Source: Fomitopsis serialis (taxonomy: Eukaryota; Basidiomycota; Agaricomycetes; Polyporales; Fomitopsidaceae). From it: a DNA stretch of 57,984 nt. The stretch is taken from positions 1 through 57,984 of the forward strand of contig NW_025955207.1 of NCBI RefSeq assembly GCF_022376445.1. The letters are read 5' to 3'. Below are positions 49,178 through 57,984 of the stretch, one piece after another. The translations under genes were made by a program, and so were the position numbers. The notes beneath the pieces were generated by a model that saw only the letters and a list, made by a program, of their open reading frames with translations, was not told the DNA's origin and searched no databases. How positions within the stretch are numbered: position 1 is the first letter of the stretch; each line of letters begins with the position of its first letter.

Positions 49178-51258
49178 ATGGCTCAGACATCCGCCGACTC
49201 GAAAGTCGGCTTCCAAGGTCGGGGCGAATCCGTCGGTCTGTGGCAGCTGCGTTCTGACTTAGGAGACAGCGCTTTTGCTCGCGAACGAACAGCGCAATGC
49301 GTATGGGTTGCGGTACAATGACTATGGACGCTACAGGTATGTGAGCAACTCTGTATGTGCCCTTGTGGTGCTGAGAGAAGCCAGGAAACATTGCGGGAAC
49401 CGGACCCATCGCTTGCGGTCGTCCATAAAGATGACCCATGGCAAAGGTCGCGAGTTCAAGAAGCTGCCTCCGCTCAAGCTCGACGCAATCAATGATGGAC
49501 AGTGAGTCCAAATCGTAGAACCTTTGTATTGCTGCTCAAACCTGTTACAGCCTACAGCTACTCTTCTTCGAGGCGGAACGAGCCTGGGCTTACTCTCAAG
49601 AGCTCAACCTCCAGGCAAACCAAGCGACCACGAACCCGAAGGGCGCTGCCGTCAAGGGTCATGACGATAGCCCTTCTGCTCTGCGCCGACATGCAACATC
49701 TCGTCTACGGCGCGCTATCCACTGGTCGACCCAACTGCTCTCGCATTGCCAGACGCTCTACTCTTCAGCTCGTCTCTCCTCAGACGACCTTGCACAGGCC
49801 ACCGTGTACACCCTAATCATTAACGGACGGCTTTTACGACACCGCTACGAATTTGAGGACGCACTCGTCCAGATGAGTGTCGCTCGTAGCCTCCTGGACG
49901 AGCTAGCAAGCAAGGCGGCTACGAGCCGCGACCAGGCGCTCGCAACAGCTTCGCAGACGAGATTGGCCCTGAAATCCGCCACTGTGCACACGAGATGCGT
50001 CGGCCCAACTCGTATGACGTCGACGCGATTGTGGCAGACGTTGCACCGAAGCATCGGAACCAGCTCGTGGAGGGTTGCGACAAGCTGTTGGCCAGCTTGG
50101 GCAGGGAGGCGGAGAGCGCAGGACATGGTAGGCAGAAACTGGAGACGTTGATGTGGGAGGACGAGCCGGTGCCGGTGAGGAACCCCGAGCTTGTGGGCGT
50201 CTTTTTGCGCGCACAGGAGGCGGAGAAACGGCTGAAGGAGGCGGGTAAGCTCGAACAGCAACGCACAGAGCAGGAGGCGGTAGAAGGAGCAAAAAAAGGG
50301 GCGGGCGGGAAAGGGCACTCGCTCAAAGCGTGGCGTTGCCGCATACGATGCCATTCTCTCCGCACTCAGCGATGCCGAGGAGTAGCGCGTAAACTGGTCG
50401 AGGCTCAACAACTGACAGGGTCGACCTCAGCCGCTCCCGCTGCTGGCACGCGCGATATCGCCTTTGTGCACGCGTTCATCGTGTATCAACTACTATCCTA
50501 CCGCATCCAGCGCGATCTGCTGCTCATCTCTACGCTCCTCCATCAGTCGCAGACACCCCACACGTCGAAAGTTAGCAGCACGTCGAAGCCTCGCAAGGAG
50601 CACGTCGACGCACGTCTTTACCCAGCGGTCGTCAAGCTTCTCGACACTGTCATTCAAAGTCTCGAGCAGATGCGCACCCTCACAATCGTGGATGAGAGCC
50701 CGGACTTGGCGTCGGCAGTGGAGGCACGACAAGAATTCTCGAAGGCTCGGAGATGCCGCTACTCGCGCGGTCTTATGCTCCCTCAAGAATACGCAGAGGC
50801 GCTTACGCTCACGCAGCATGCGAGCATACACTGCGGTCGGCACACTCTACCTTATCGATTCTGGCCGACAGCGATAGCGACCCGATTACGTTCTACCCAC
50901 TGCTCGCAGAGGACGTAGATCAACTCGACGCGGAAGTGGCAGAGGACAGCACGGAGTACAAGCGCGATTGGTTCGCGTACAACGGCGGTTCCGTCGATGA
51001 AGAGGCCCGGAAGACGTACAAGAAGCCGTTATTCTTGACATTGCACTGAACTACGCCAATCTCGACATGGACCGACTGCAGGAGCGTGCGGGTAAGGTAG
51101 TCGGGAAAGTGCCACAGGCTGCTGCAGCTCCGGTAATCGAGAAGAAGGTAACGGCCCGGGCTAAGGAGGAGATTGAGAGGGCGCCGACTCCAGAACCGTC
51201 CGCTCCGTCGGGAAGTGGTTTGACTAGTTTGCTCGGAGGCTGGTGGGGCAGGAAGTAA
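49178..51258 (+). CDS. SRP68: Signal recognition particle subunit SRP68 (multiple frame breaks)
   Basis: SRP68 binds SRP RNA with SRP72 and is needed for ER targeting. The start MAQTSADSKVGFQ splices into LANEQRNAYGLRYNDYGRYR, then THRLRSSIKMTHGKGREFKK and LLFFEAERAWAYSQELN, the RNA-binding N-terminal domain. This half reads cleanly through three introns. From about 49.95 kb the family match continues almost unchanged (PNSYDVDAIVADVAPKHRNQ, AYDAILSALSDAEE, YPAVVKLLDTVIQSLEQ, YAEALTLTQHASIH, EYKRDWFAYNGGSV, LNYANLDMDRLQERAG, end LTSLLGGWWGRK) but jumps frame near 49947, 50328, 50384, 50761, 50785, 50831 and 51034. Substitutions are few while indels are many, which favours consensus error over old decay, though a recent null allele cannot be ruled out. 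Confidence 0.88.
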
Positions 51259-51609
51259 TATGAATCACATCGGTGCAGTATAGAGTAGTATATTGTACAA
51301 CAATCTGCTCAGAACGTCTGAATCAGAATCATTGCTTACAATAGTCCAGGAGCCCTCGCACATAGCCAGGAAGTCAGTCAATCTTGCCCATGCTAACGTT
51401 TGCTACGTCACTGTGTATACGTACGCGACAGCATTCAACTTCGATAGAGGATAGAGTACTCAGCTAGATATGTAGCTACTGTCAGTCACCACAGCGTTCG
51501 TGGCCAGAAAGTTAAACAGAACAGCAATATTCAAGATATGTTCAACATCGACCGCTATACGCGTAACCACTACTGAATGAACTGCGCTCCGGTCGGTCAT
51601 TCACGCGCA
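51259..51609. other. Convergent 3' region, SRP68 and KU80
   Basis: 350 bases between two converging stop codons, A/T-richer than the genes. It probably holds both polyadenylation sites and perhaps a last small KU80 exon. No gene was seen. Confidence 0.45.
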
Positions 51610-54600
51610 TTATGGCAGGTGAGAGAAAACGTACCTCAGCACCTTGGACTCAGACACATCCGACTTGCCTCCCAGCTCGCTCGCTTCAGTGTCGCTGATG
51701 AGGCTCAGTGTCCGCCCTTCATCTTTGACGCGAGACCAAAAGTCGTTGTTACCGGGCTTGCCATCTAAGCATGCTTCATGCAGGGCTCGCAGAAACCTAT
51801 GGACGGTTGAGCACCGCAAGCTTACGTAGATGACCATGAATACGCACGCGTTCCATGCATCGATCTCATCTTCCTCCAAACATACTTGCCTTAGCTCACG
51901 CATGCACTGAATCATCTCCTCCGCTCGTCTTGACGCGAAAGGACGCAAGACGATCTCCCGAATAACTGCACCGAGATCTTCCACGGCTTTCGTAACCACG
52001 TCGCCTCTGGCAATGTTTGCCTTGAAGTCTTCCAACGGATATGTCGAACCCACGATTCGTCCGTGTGCTTGTCCTCGATCAGGCTCTTCCGGAGCGGGCG
52101 TGGGTAAAGCACCCCTGTTCGTCGGTTTCTTATCAAGCAGAAGTTCCTCATCTTCCTCAGGCTCCGTCTCGCTCTCTGTTTCTGAGTCATCTGCTACCTT
52201 CTTTGCTTGTTGAGAAGATTGTGCGCGGAGGATTTGACTCTGGCTTTGACTGTGCTGGCTGGCAGCCCCGAGCTGTGTCGAAGACTTGGTGCGCCTGGCC
52301 GCCTTGTCAAGCAGAAGAGTGTCATCGTCTTCGTCGCGTGCGCGGACATGACCGTCCTTTCGTGTTCGAGCGACCTTCTTCGGCACTGTCATGACCTCAA
52401 TGAGACCTTACGTAGGGGACAACGGCTGAAGAGGACGCTCACCTTCCCTAACCTTGAAGCGGTCCTTGCAGTCCTCAACGGCATCCAGCGATCGCTTGAG
52501 AACACGCTTCGGGGGTTCGAAATACTTTGTAAGTTCCGGATGCGGGGGTGGCAACGGGTTGGTGTTGAGATCGGTCACAACGGCTGCGTGGAACTGTGCT
52601 TGCTTCACACGATGTATGGCAGGGTTGTAGGAGAGGCGGGTGTCGAACCAAGCCATCCGTTTACTGGACACAAACCACGTGTCAGTTTCGCCTGAAAGAC
52701 TTCGATAGTCGCATCGTACCCTTCCTCATTCTTCTCGCCAACTTCCATCAGGTCCATCGCATCGACGAAGTGCTCCATTGCTTCCATCTGTTCCTCCGTC
52801 GGTAGGTATGGGTGCGTGGTAATGGGTTCGCCCTTCTTTGACACGAGATGTTCGAGAGAGGGGAAAGGGAAGTTGCGCACATCGTCGGCGAAAGGCACCT
52901 GTGAGAGGCAGGTTGTTACCGACTCCAGCTGAACTGCCGCAGATCATACCTGTACAAACAACAAACAATCCACTCGCTCAACATGATCGGGTGTAGCACA
53001 CCCATCTTCGGCTCCGACCCATCCCTGTTGACCCACCGCGCGATCGCCATCGATCCCTTCTCAAACATCGCCTGAACGAGCGCACTCAGCGCGACCTGCT
53101 GGAGGGGATGCGCCGGGTCCGCCCAGACATATGTGACCTCGCTCATTGCATACTCTCTCCGGAAGTTCTTCGACTGAAAGAAGCCGCAGATGTCGATACC
53201 TTTGCGCGTCGCGAGCCGCGGGAATAGCCCGTCGGGACACGGGGCATACGACGAGCCATACCTGAAGCCGCGCACAAGCTCCTCCTTCTCCACCTTCACC
53301 TTCTTCTCTCCACCGTCCTCGCCGTCTGTCTCGTCAGCGCCCGCATCTGAGCCTTCATCATCGGCCTTCCGTGCGGTGTCATTATCGATGTAGTACTCCG
53401 TGCGCACACGCAGCTGCGCGAAGACGGTTTTGTCTTCGTCGACCTGCATCGCGTCTTTGCCCTCCTGCTCGTCTTTGTTTTTCTCACGTCGCGCAAACTT
53501 CTTCCAGCTCTTGGGTCGCTGAACGGCGGTTGCTTTGCTCGTCTTGCAGAGTATCTCGACCGCCTCTTCCGGACGCGCGTCGACGTCGCCCAGGCGCAGT
53601 ATCGTGCCCTGCATCACTGAGCGGGTCTCCTTCACGTCGGGTCGACTGATTTCGCGCAGGGCAAAGTCGCAGTTGCCGACGATACCGCGATGAAGGCTAC
53701 TGACGAGGTTATGGTAGAACTCCTCGTTGGTCCGCTAAAAGCATGTTCACAAATGAGCTTGAATGGCGACAACAAGGTGAGCTTGCCTTGATGTGTGTCT
53801 TGTTCTCCTCGTGGAACGGGAGCTCTTCGTCGTCGAAGTCGATGCCGCTGCAAACTGCTCAGCCAAAGACATTGATGCCAGTGAGACTGACGTACATAAC
53901 GGTCAGGCCAACGTTCAATGTGTTCATCTTCTCGACAGTCGCTTCCCAGTCCTCAAGCTCGATGGGATTCTCGGCGTCCGTCAGGAGAACGACCTTTCTC
54001 GTCCATGTCTTCTTCTTTTCTAGGTGTCTGTCCTGCGTCTCGACACCTACTATGAGAGCGTCGACGGCTATGCATGGCGTGCAAAACAAGGATCATCAAA
54101 TGTGAGATGCAGTAGGCTAACGATGTCCGAGAGACTCACGGTCCCCATGAGTAGTTGACGGCTCCAGCGCCTGTAGTTTGGCAAGCGTGCTTGCACTTGG
54201 TGTTCCGATAGGGATGTATTGTTTGACATTCTCATAGCCGCCGCTTTCTTCGTTGATGATGTTATCTGTCTCTGGTTCCGACTCCATAAGTCATACGTCG
54301 CAAAGCTTGTGTCACTCTTACCTTCAGATCCAAACAATATCACTCCACATTGGTCCGTCTTCCTGCCATGATAGATCTAATCCTACAGTCAGGAAGTCCT
54401 GGCCGAACGATAGCCGTGTGCGGCGTACCATCTCCTGGATCTTGAGCATAACGAACTGCAGAGACCACTCCAGATTGGTCATCTCTACAATTTTTGACTC
54501 TCCGGGCTTCGTTCCGGCAACCTCGACCTGTCTCATCCTGCCCATGGTTGGCGCGACGTCGATGAGGAACATCGTCACCGTGTACTGTAGGGAAGAGGGT

Positions 54601-54658
54601 GAGTGAGAAGATCAACGAGCCGTATTCAATCACATACACCAGCACGCTCTGCAGGCAT
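51610..54658 (-). CDS. KU80: KU80, DNA-end-binding subunit of non-homologous end joining
   Basis: The start MPAERAG splices at 54637/54585 into YTVTMFLIDVAPTMG, the von Willebrand A-like N-terminal domain. It continues KTDQCGVILFGSE, YIPIGTPSASTLAKLQAL, VDALIVGVETQD and RKVVLLTDAENPIE. The Ku beta-barrel follows (LVRGFRYGSSYAPCPDGLF, GIDICGFFQSKNFRREY, MGVLHPIMLSEW), then PFADDVRNFPFPSLEHL, WFDTRLSYNPAIHRVKQAQFH, an acidic linker, and the Ku C-terminal helical domain (FKANIARGDVVTKAVEDLG, LRALHEACLDGKPGNNDFW). The protein is about 750 residues with roughly ten introns. Near 53790, where a GC...AG intron is expected, the two exons do not join in frame; one extra base fits. The exact C terminus (SHLP stop, or one more splice at GTACGT) is uncertain. 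Confidence 0.92.
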
Positions 54659-54977
54659 ATTGTCTGTGTGTACCTTGAACAAACCGGGGACAAGCTATGG
54701 GCGCCGCGGCGAGAGACAGGCAGCGGTGGCGCGGATTCCGGAAGCGAACGCGTCGACTCGCGAGTCGCGCTCGCCGCTGAGCGCTGAATGTGGACGCGTC
54801 GAGTCACGTGCTCCAAAAGAAGCAGTGTCCGAAAAGGGAAAGAGAGGCGTGGCGGTGTCTTTGTAAGCGTTTGCCTTTGTCCTCGACCATTCACTTGACG
54901 CCGAGCCGGCTTCAAGCACTCGGGCTAGGTTCACGAGATCTGCACGACGCGACCGAGTCGCGACGACACGCGAAGCT
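54659..54977. promoter_or_regulatory. Shared promoter region, KU80 and STH1/SNF2
   Basis: 319 bases between divergent start codons (54658 minus, 54978 plus). No TATA box was seen; a repeated CGCGTCGA motif occurs near 54750 and 54796. Confidence 0.5.
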
Positions 54978-57900
54978 ATGGCCGCGCCAAACGTCGTCAA
55001 TCCACAACTCACCAACGGCCAGCCCTACCTCAACGGCAACAGACAGGCCCCCCGTCCCCAGTTCACCCGAGAGCAAATACAAGGACTTGTCCGCGTATGT
55101 GGCCTTCACCGAGCAGCGCGTGCTGGCTGACCTCCGTTCCCTCCGCAGCGCGCACATCTTCTGAAAGAACAGGGCGCCACAGTCGAGACGTCCGCCGAGT
55201 ACGCGAAGATCTACCACTTCCTACAGCAAATACAGCAACCGCAACCACAGAGTGAGTACTACTGTTTTCCTGCTACATTACCTCTTGCTATCCTGTTCTC
55301 GAGCGTACTCAACGGTCGCTTTCCCCCTAGACACGAACATTCCTGACCATAATCAACCCGGACTCAATGGACATGCGTCGACATCCGGCCTCACGAACGG
55401 CAACGCCTTGCCCAACGGCAATTCGCTCACGAATGGCACAGCGTCCGCCCAACCTTACCCTCAAGCCCCCAGCACCCCCGTCTCGTTCACGCCGGAGCAA
55501 ATCGAGGCTCTACGAGCTCAAATACAGGCGTTCAAGATGCTCATGCGCAACAAGCCCGTCCCCGAGGCGATCCAGCAGGCGATGCGGCTACCCAACCAGG
55601 TCGTGCCGGACCTACAGAAACTTCTCCAGAGTGGAGGTGTCGACGCCCGAGTCATCGACAGCGCCGTCAAAGTCCACAAGAGCGCGACCCCCGGCGTGAT
55701 GGACGCGACATTGACCGAGCCGATTGTAGAGGAGATCAAGGCGGAGGACATGGACCTTAGCGGAGCCGACGTGCCCAAGGGACCGTTCCTTGAGGACGAC
55801 GTGAACTCGGGTATCTACCCGTATAACGCGTATCAACATCCCTTCGACCACCTCTTGCTCGACAGCGATGCTCCGCTTACGCAGTGGGCGACCCGTCTAC
55901 AGCGGCTGCTGATCCCGACACTCATGCCGACAGGGCTCGACCCGCACCAAGTCATATCTGAGCGCAACAGGTACGTGGACGCGCGCATCGAGCAGCGGAT
56001 CCGAGAGCTGGAGGAGCTCCCGGCAACTATGGGCGACGGCGGGATGGAGAGCGTCGCCGACGATATCATTCGCGAGGAGAAGGAGAACAGCGCGGGCGGC
56101 GACGAGCTCGCGCACCTGGCGCACCCGAGCCCGAACGCACAGGGCAAGCTGCGCGCGCTGATCGAGCTAAAGGGTCTGCGAGTGCTCGACAAGCAGCGAC
56201 AGATGCGGGCACTGGTGGCGGAGCGGCTCACGCACGGGTCGATGCTGCCGTTGAACCGGGCAGACTTCCGGCGGACGCGTAAGCCGACGATCCGGGATGC
56301 ACGCATGACGGAGCAGCTGGAGCGGAAGCAGCGCGTTGACCGGGAGCGGCGGGCGAAGCAGAAGCACGTCGAACAGCTGTCGGTGATCTGCGCACACGGG
56401 CGGGAAGTGGTCGCGGCGAGCCGCTCGGCGCAGGACCGCATCGTACGGCTAGGCAAGGCTGTGCTGTCTTTGCACTCACACACCGAGAAGGAGGAGCAGA
56501 AGCGCATTGAGCGGATCAGCAAGGAGCGTCTTAAGGCGCTGAAGGCCGACGATGAGGAGGCGTACATGAAGCTTATTGACACGGCGAAGGATACGCGCAT
56601 CACGCACCTTCTGCGGCAAACGGATACCTACCTGGACTCGCTGACGCAGGCTGTGATGGAGCAGCAGGAGGATGTGCCCCTCCCAGATGTCGGCTCGTCG
56701 ATGTATGAGGACGACCCGACTAGCGAGGCTACTTTCGGTGCGCAGAAGTTTGACAACGAGGGTGAAGACAAGGGCAAGCTTGATTACTATGCCGTCGCGC
56801 ATAGACTCAAGGAGAGGATCACGAAACAGCCGGCCATGCTGATCGGTGGAACGCTTAAGGATTATCAGCTGAAGGGTCTCCAGTGGATGGTCAGTCTATA
56901 CAACAACAAGCTCAATGGCATCCTCGCAGACGAGATGGTTCGTTCTTCCTACTTCCCCTCTTTTCTTGCGCTAATATATGTGCAGGGTCTCGGCAAGACG
57001 ATCCAAACGATCTCACTCATCACCTATTTGATTGAAACCAAGAAGCAGCGGGGCCCTTACTTGGTCATCGTGCCCCTATCCACCATGACGAACTGGTCCG
57101 GTGAGTTCGCAAAGTGGGCGCCCAACGTCAAGATGATTTCGTACAAAGGGAACCCTACTCAGCGGAAGGCCCTCCAGGGCGACCTTCGTACGGGTAACTT
57201 CCAAGTCCTGCTTACGACGTACGAGTATATCATCAAGGATCGTGTGCACCTAGCCCGTATGCGTTGGGTACACATGATCATTGACGAGGGTCACCGTATG
57301 AAGAATACCCAGAGCAAGCTCGCACAGACGCTCACGCAGTACTACCACTCCCGCTACCGGCTCATCCTCACCGGTACCCCCCTCCAGAACAACCTCCCCG
57401 AGCTGTGGGCTCTGCTTAACTTCGTCCTCCCGAAGATCTTCAACTCGGTCAAGTCATTTGACGAGTGGTTCAACACGCCGTTCGCCAACTCTGGCACTGG
57501 TGACAAGATCGAGCTGAACGAAGAAGAGGCGCTACTCATCATTCGGCGACTGCATAAGGTGCTTCGGCCTTTCTTGCTGAGGCGTCTCAAGAAGGACGTG
57601 GAGAGCGAATTGCCCGACAAGGTCGAGAAAGTGATCAAGATCCGCATGAGCGCGCTGCAGTCGCAGTTGTACAAGCAGATGAAGAAGTACAAGATGATCG
57701 CTGACGGCAAGGATACGAAGGGGTGAGTATCCTTTTCGCTTCGTATTGAGGAGTCTGTATCTCATCATCTTGTAGCAAAAACGGGGGTGTCAAGGGTCTC
57801 AGCAATGAGCTCATGCAGTTGCGAAAGATCTGCCAGCATCCCTTCCTCTTCGAGAGCGTCGAGGACAGGGTCAACCCTTCTGGTATTATCAACGAGACTC

Positions 57901-57984
57901 TGATTCGCTCGTCCGGCAAGATCGAGCTCCTTTCGCGCATCTTGCCTAAGTTCTTCGCTACCGACCACAGAGTGGGTTCATCTG
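54978..57984 (+). CDS. STH1: STH1/SNF2-type chromatin-remodelling ATPase, 3' end outside window
   Basis: The catalytic subunit of an RSC- or SWI/SNF-class remodeller. Exons 54978-55094, 55149-55251, 55331-56937, 56986-57722 and 57776-57971 join in frame. The start MAAPNVVNPQLTNGQ is followed by a QLQ-like motif FTREQIQGLV, a second one (FTPEQIEALRAQIQAFKML), and an HSA-type basic helical region (about residues 420-520, REVVAASRSAQDRIVRLGKA). SNF2_N follows, with the P-loop DEMGLGKTIQT split by the 48-base intron 56938-56985, the DEGH box in IIDEGHRMKN, LTGTPLQNNLPELWALLNF and RRLKKDVESELPDK. The sequence continues to LRKICQHPFLFE and FFATDHR, where a GTGGGT donor at 57972 starts the next intron. 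The helicase C-terminal half and any bromodomain lie beyond the edge, so RSC (Sth1/Snf21) versus SWI/SNF cannot be settled. Confidence 0.93.

Noticed and set aside
54377..54428. Apparent frame problem in KU80 before KTDQCGV
   Set aside because: Resolved by a normal 52-base intron ending TAG, giving KIQEM joined to IYHGRKTDQC.

Overview
The window looks like nuclear DNA from an agaricomycete (mushroom/polypore-type basidiomycete). The genes are cut by many introns of about 48-80 bases with GT/GC...AG ends, neighbouring genes often start head to head from 200-370 base gaps, and it carries families typical of this group (DUF6533 and DUF7704 membrane proteins, an ERF4-type Ras palmitoylation subunit, a YAP1-like bZIP). 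No prokaryotic operon, CRISPR array, rRNA or convincing tRNA was seen. Most coding models below were joined by hand across introns, so outer limits are firmer than every internal junction.

Left part (1-23.4 kb). A 63-residue SERF protein lies at 1.16-1.61 kb, followed by a gene-poor 8.4 kb stretch. Then come mitochondrial ClpP (minus) and the nuclear-envelope protein BRR6/BRL1 (plus), which share a 370-base promoter. Next is an unresolved 3.9 kb stretch, then a second head-to-head pair: a DUF7704 membrane protein (minus) and a CofD/UPF0052 protein (plus). The nucleoporin NIC96/Nup93 (minus) follows, convergent with the CofD gene.

Middle (23.4-44.7 kb). This is a rearranged zone. Two DUF6533 membrane-protein genes lie in inverted orientation (26.3-27.9 and 40.1-41.8 kb), each with a smaller related block upstream. 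Between them are a decayed, internally deleted copy of NIC96 (28.6-30.0 kb), a MYND zinc-finger gene whose second intron holds a 552-base inverted-repeat transposon with perfect 65-base ends, and a YAP1/PAP1-type bZIP gene with cysteine-rich C terminus.

Right part (44.7-58 kb). This is dense housekeeping DNA: ERF4 (minus), GET3 (minus) head to head with SRP68 (plus), and KU80 (minus) head to head with an STH1/SNF2 chromatin-remodelling ATPase (plus, cut by the window end). GET3 and SRP68 serve the two routes that deliver proteins to the ER. KU80 and the remodeller both act at broken DNA.

Several conserved genes carry one-base reading-frame breaks in otherwise well-preserved exons: seven in the second half of SRP68, two in BRR6, one in the bZIP gene and probably one in KU80. 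Other genes (CLPP, GET3, NIC96, SERF, MYND, STH1) read through cleanly once introns are removed. This may reflect local consensus errors or genuine decay; the reads would decide. I did not find a clear new multi-gene system. The most unusual structures are the transposon inside a working intron, the 6-base exon in CLPP, the three-exon P-loop of GET3, and the inverted duplication with the NIC96 relic.
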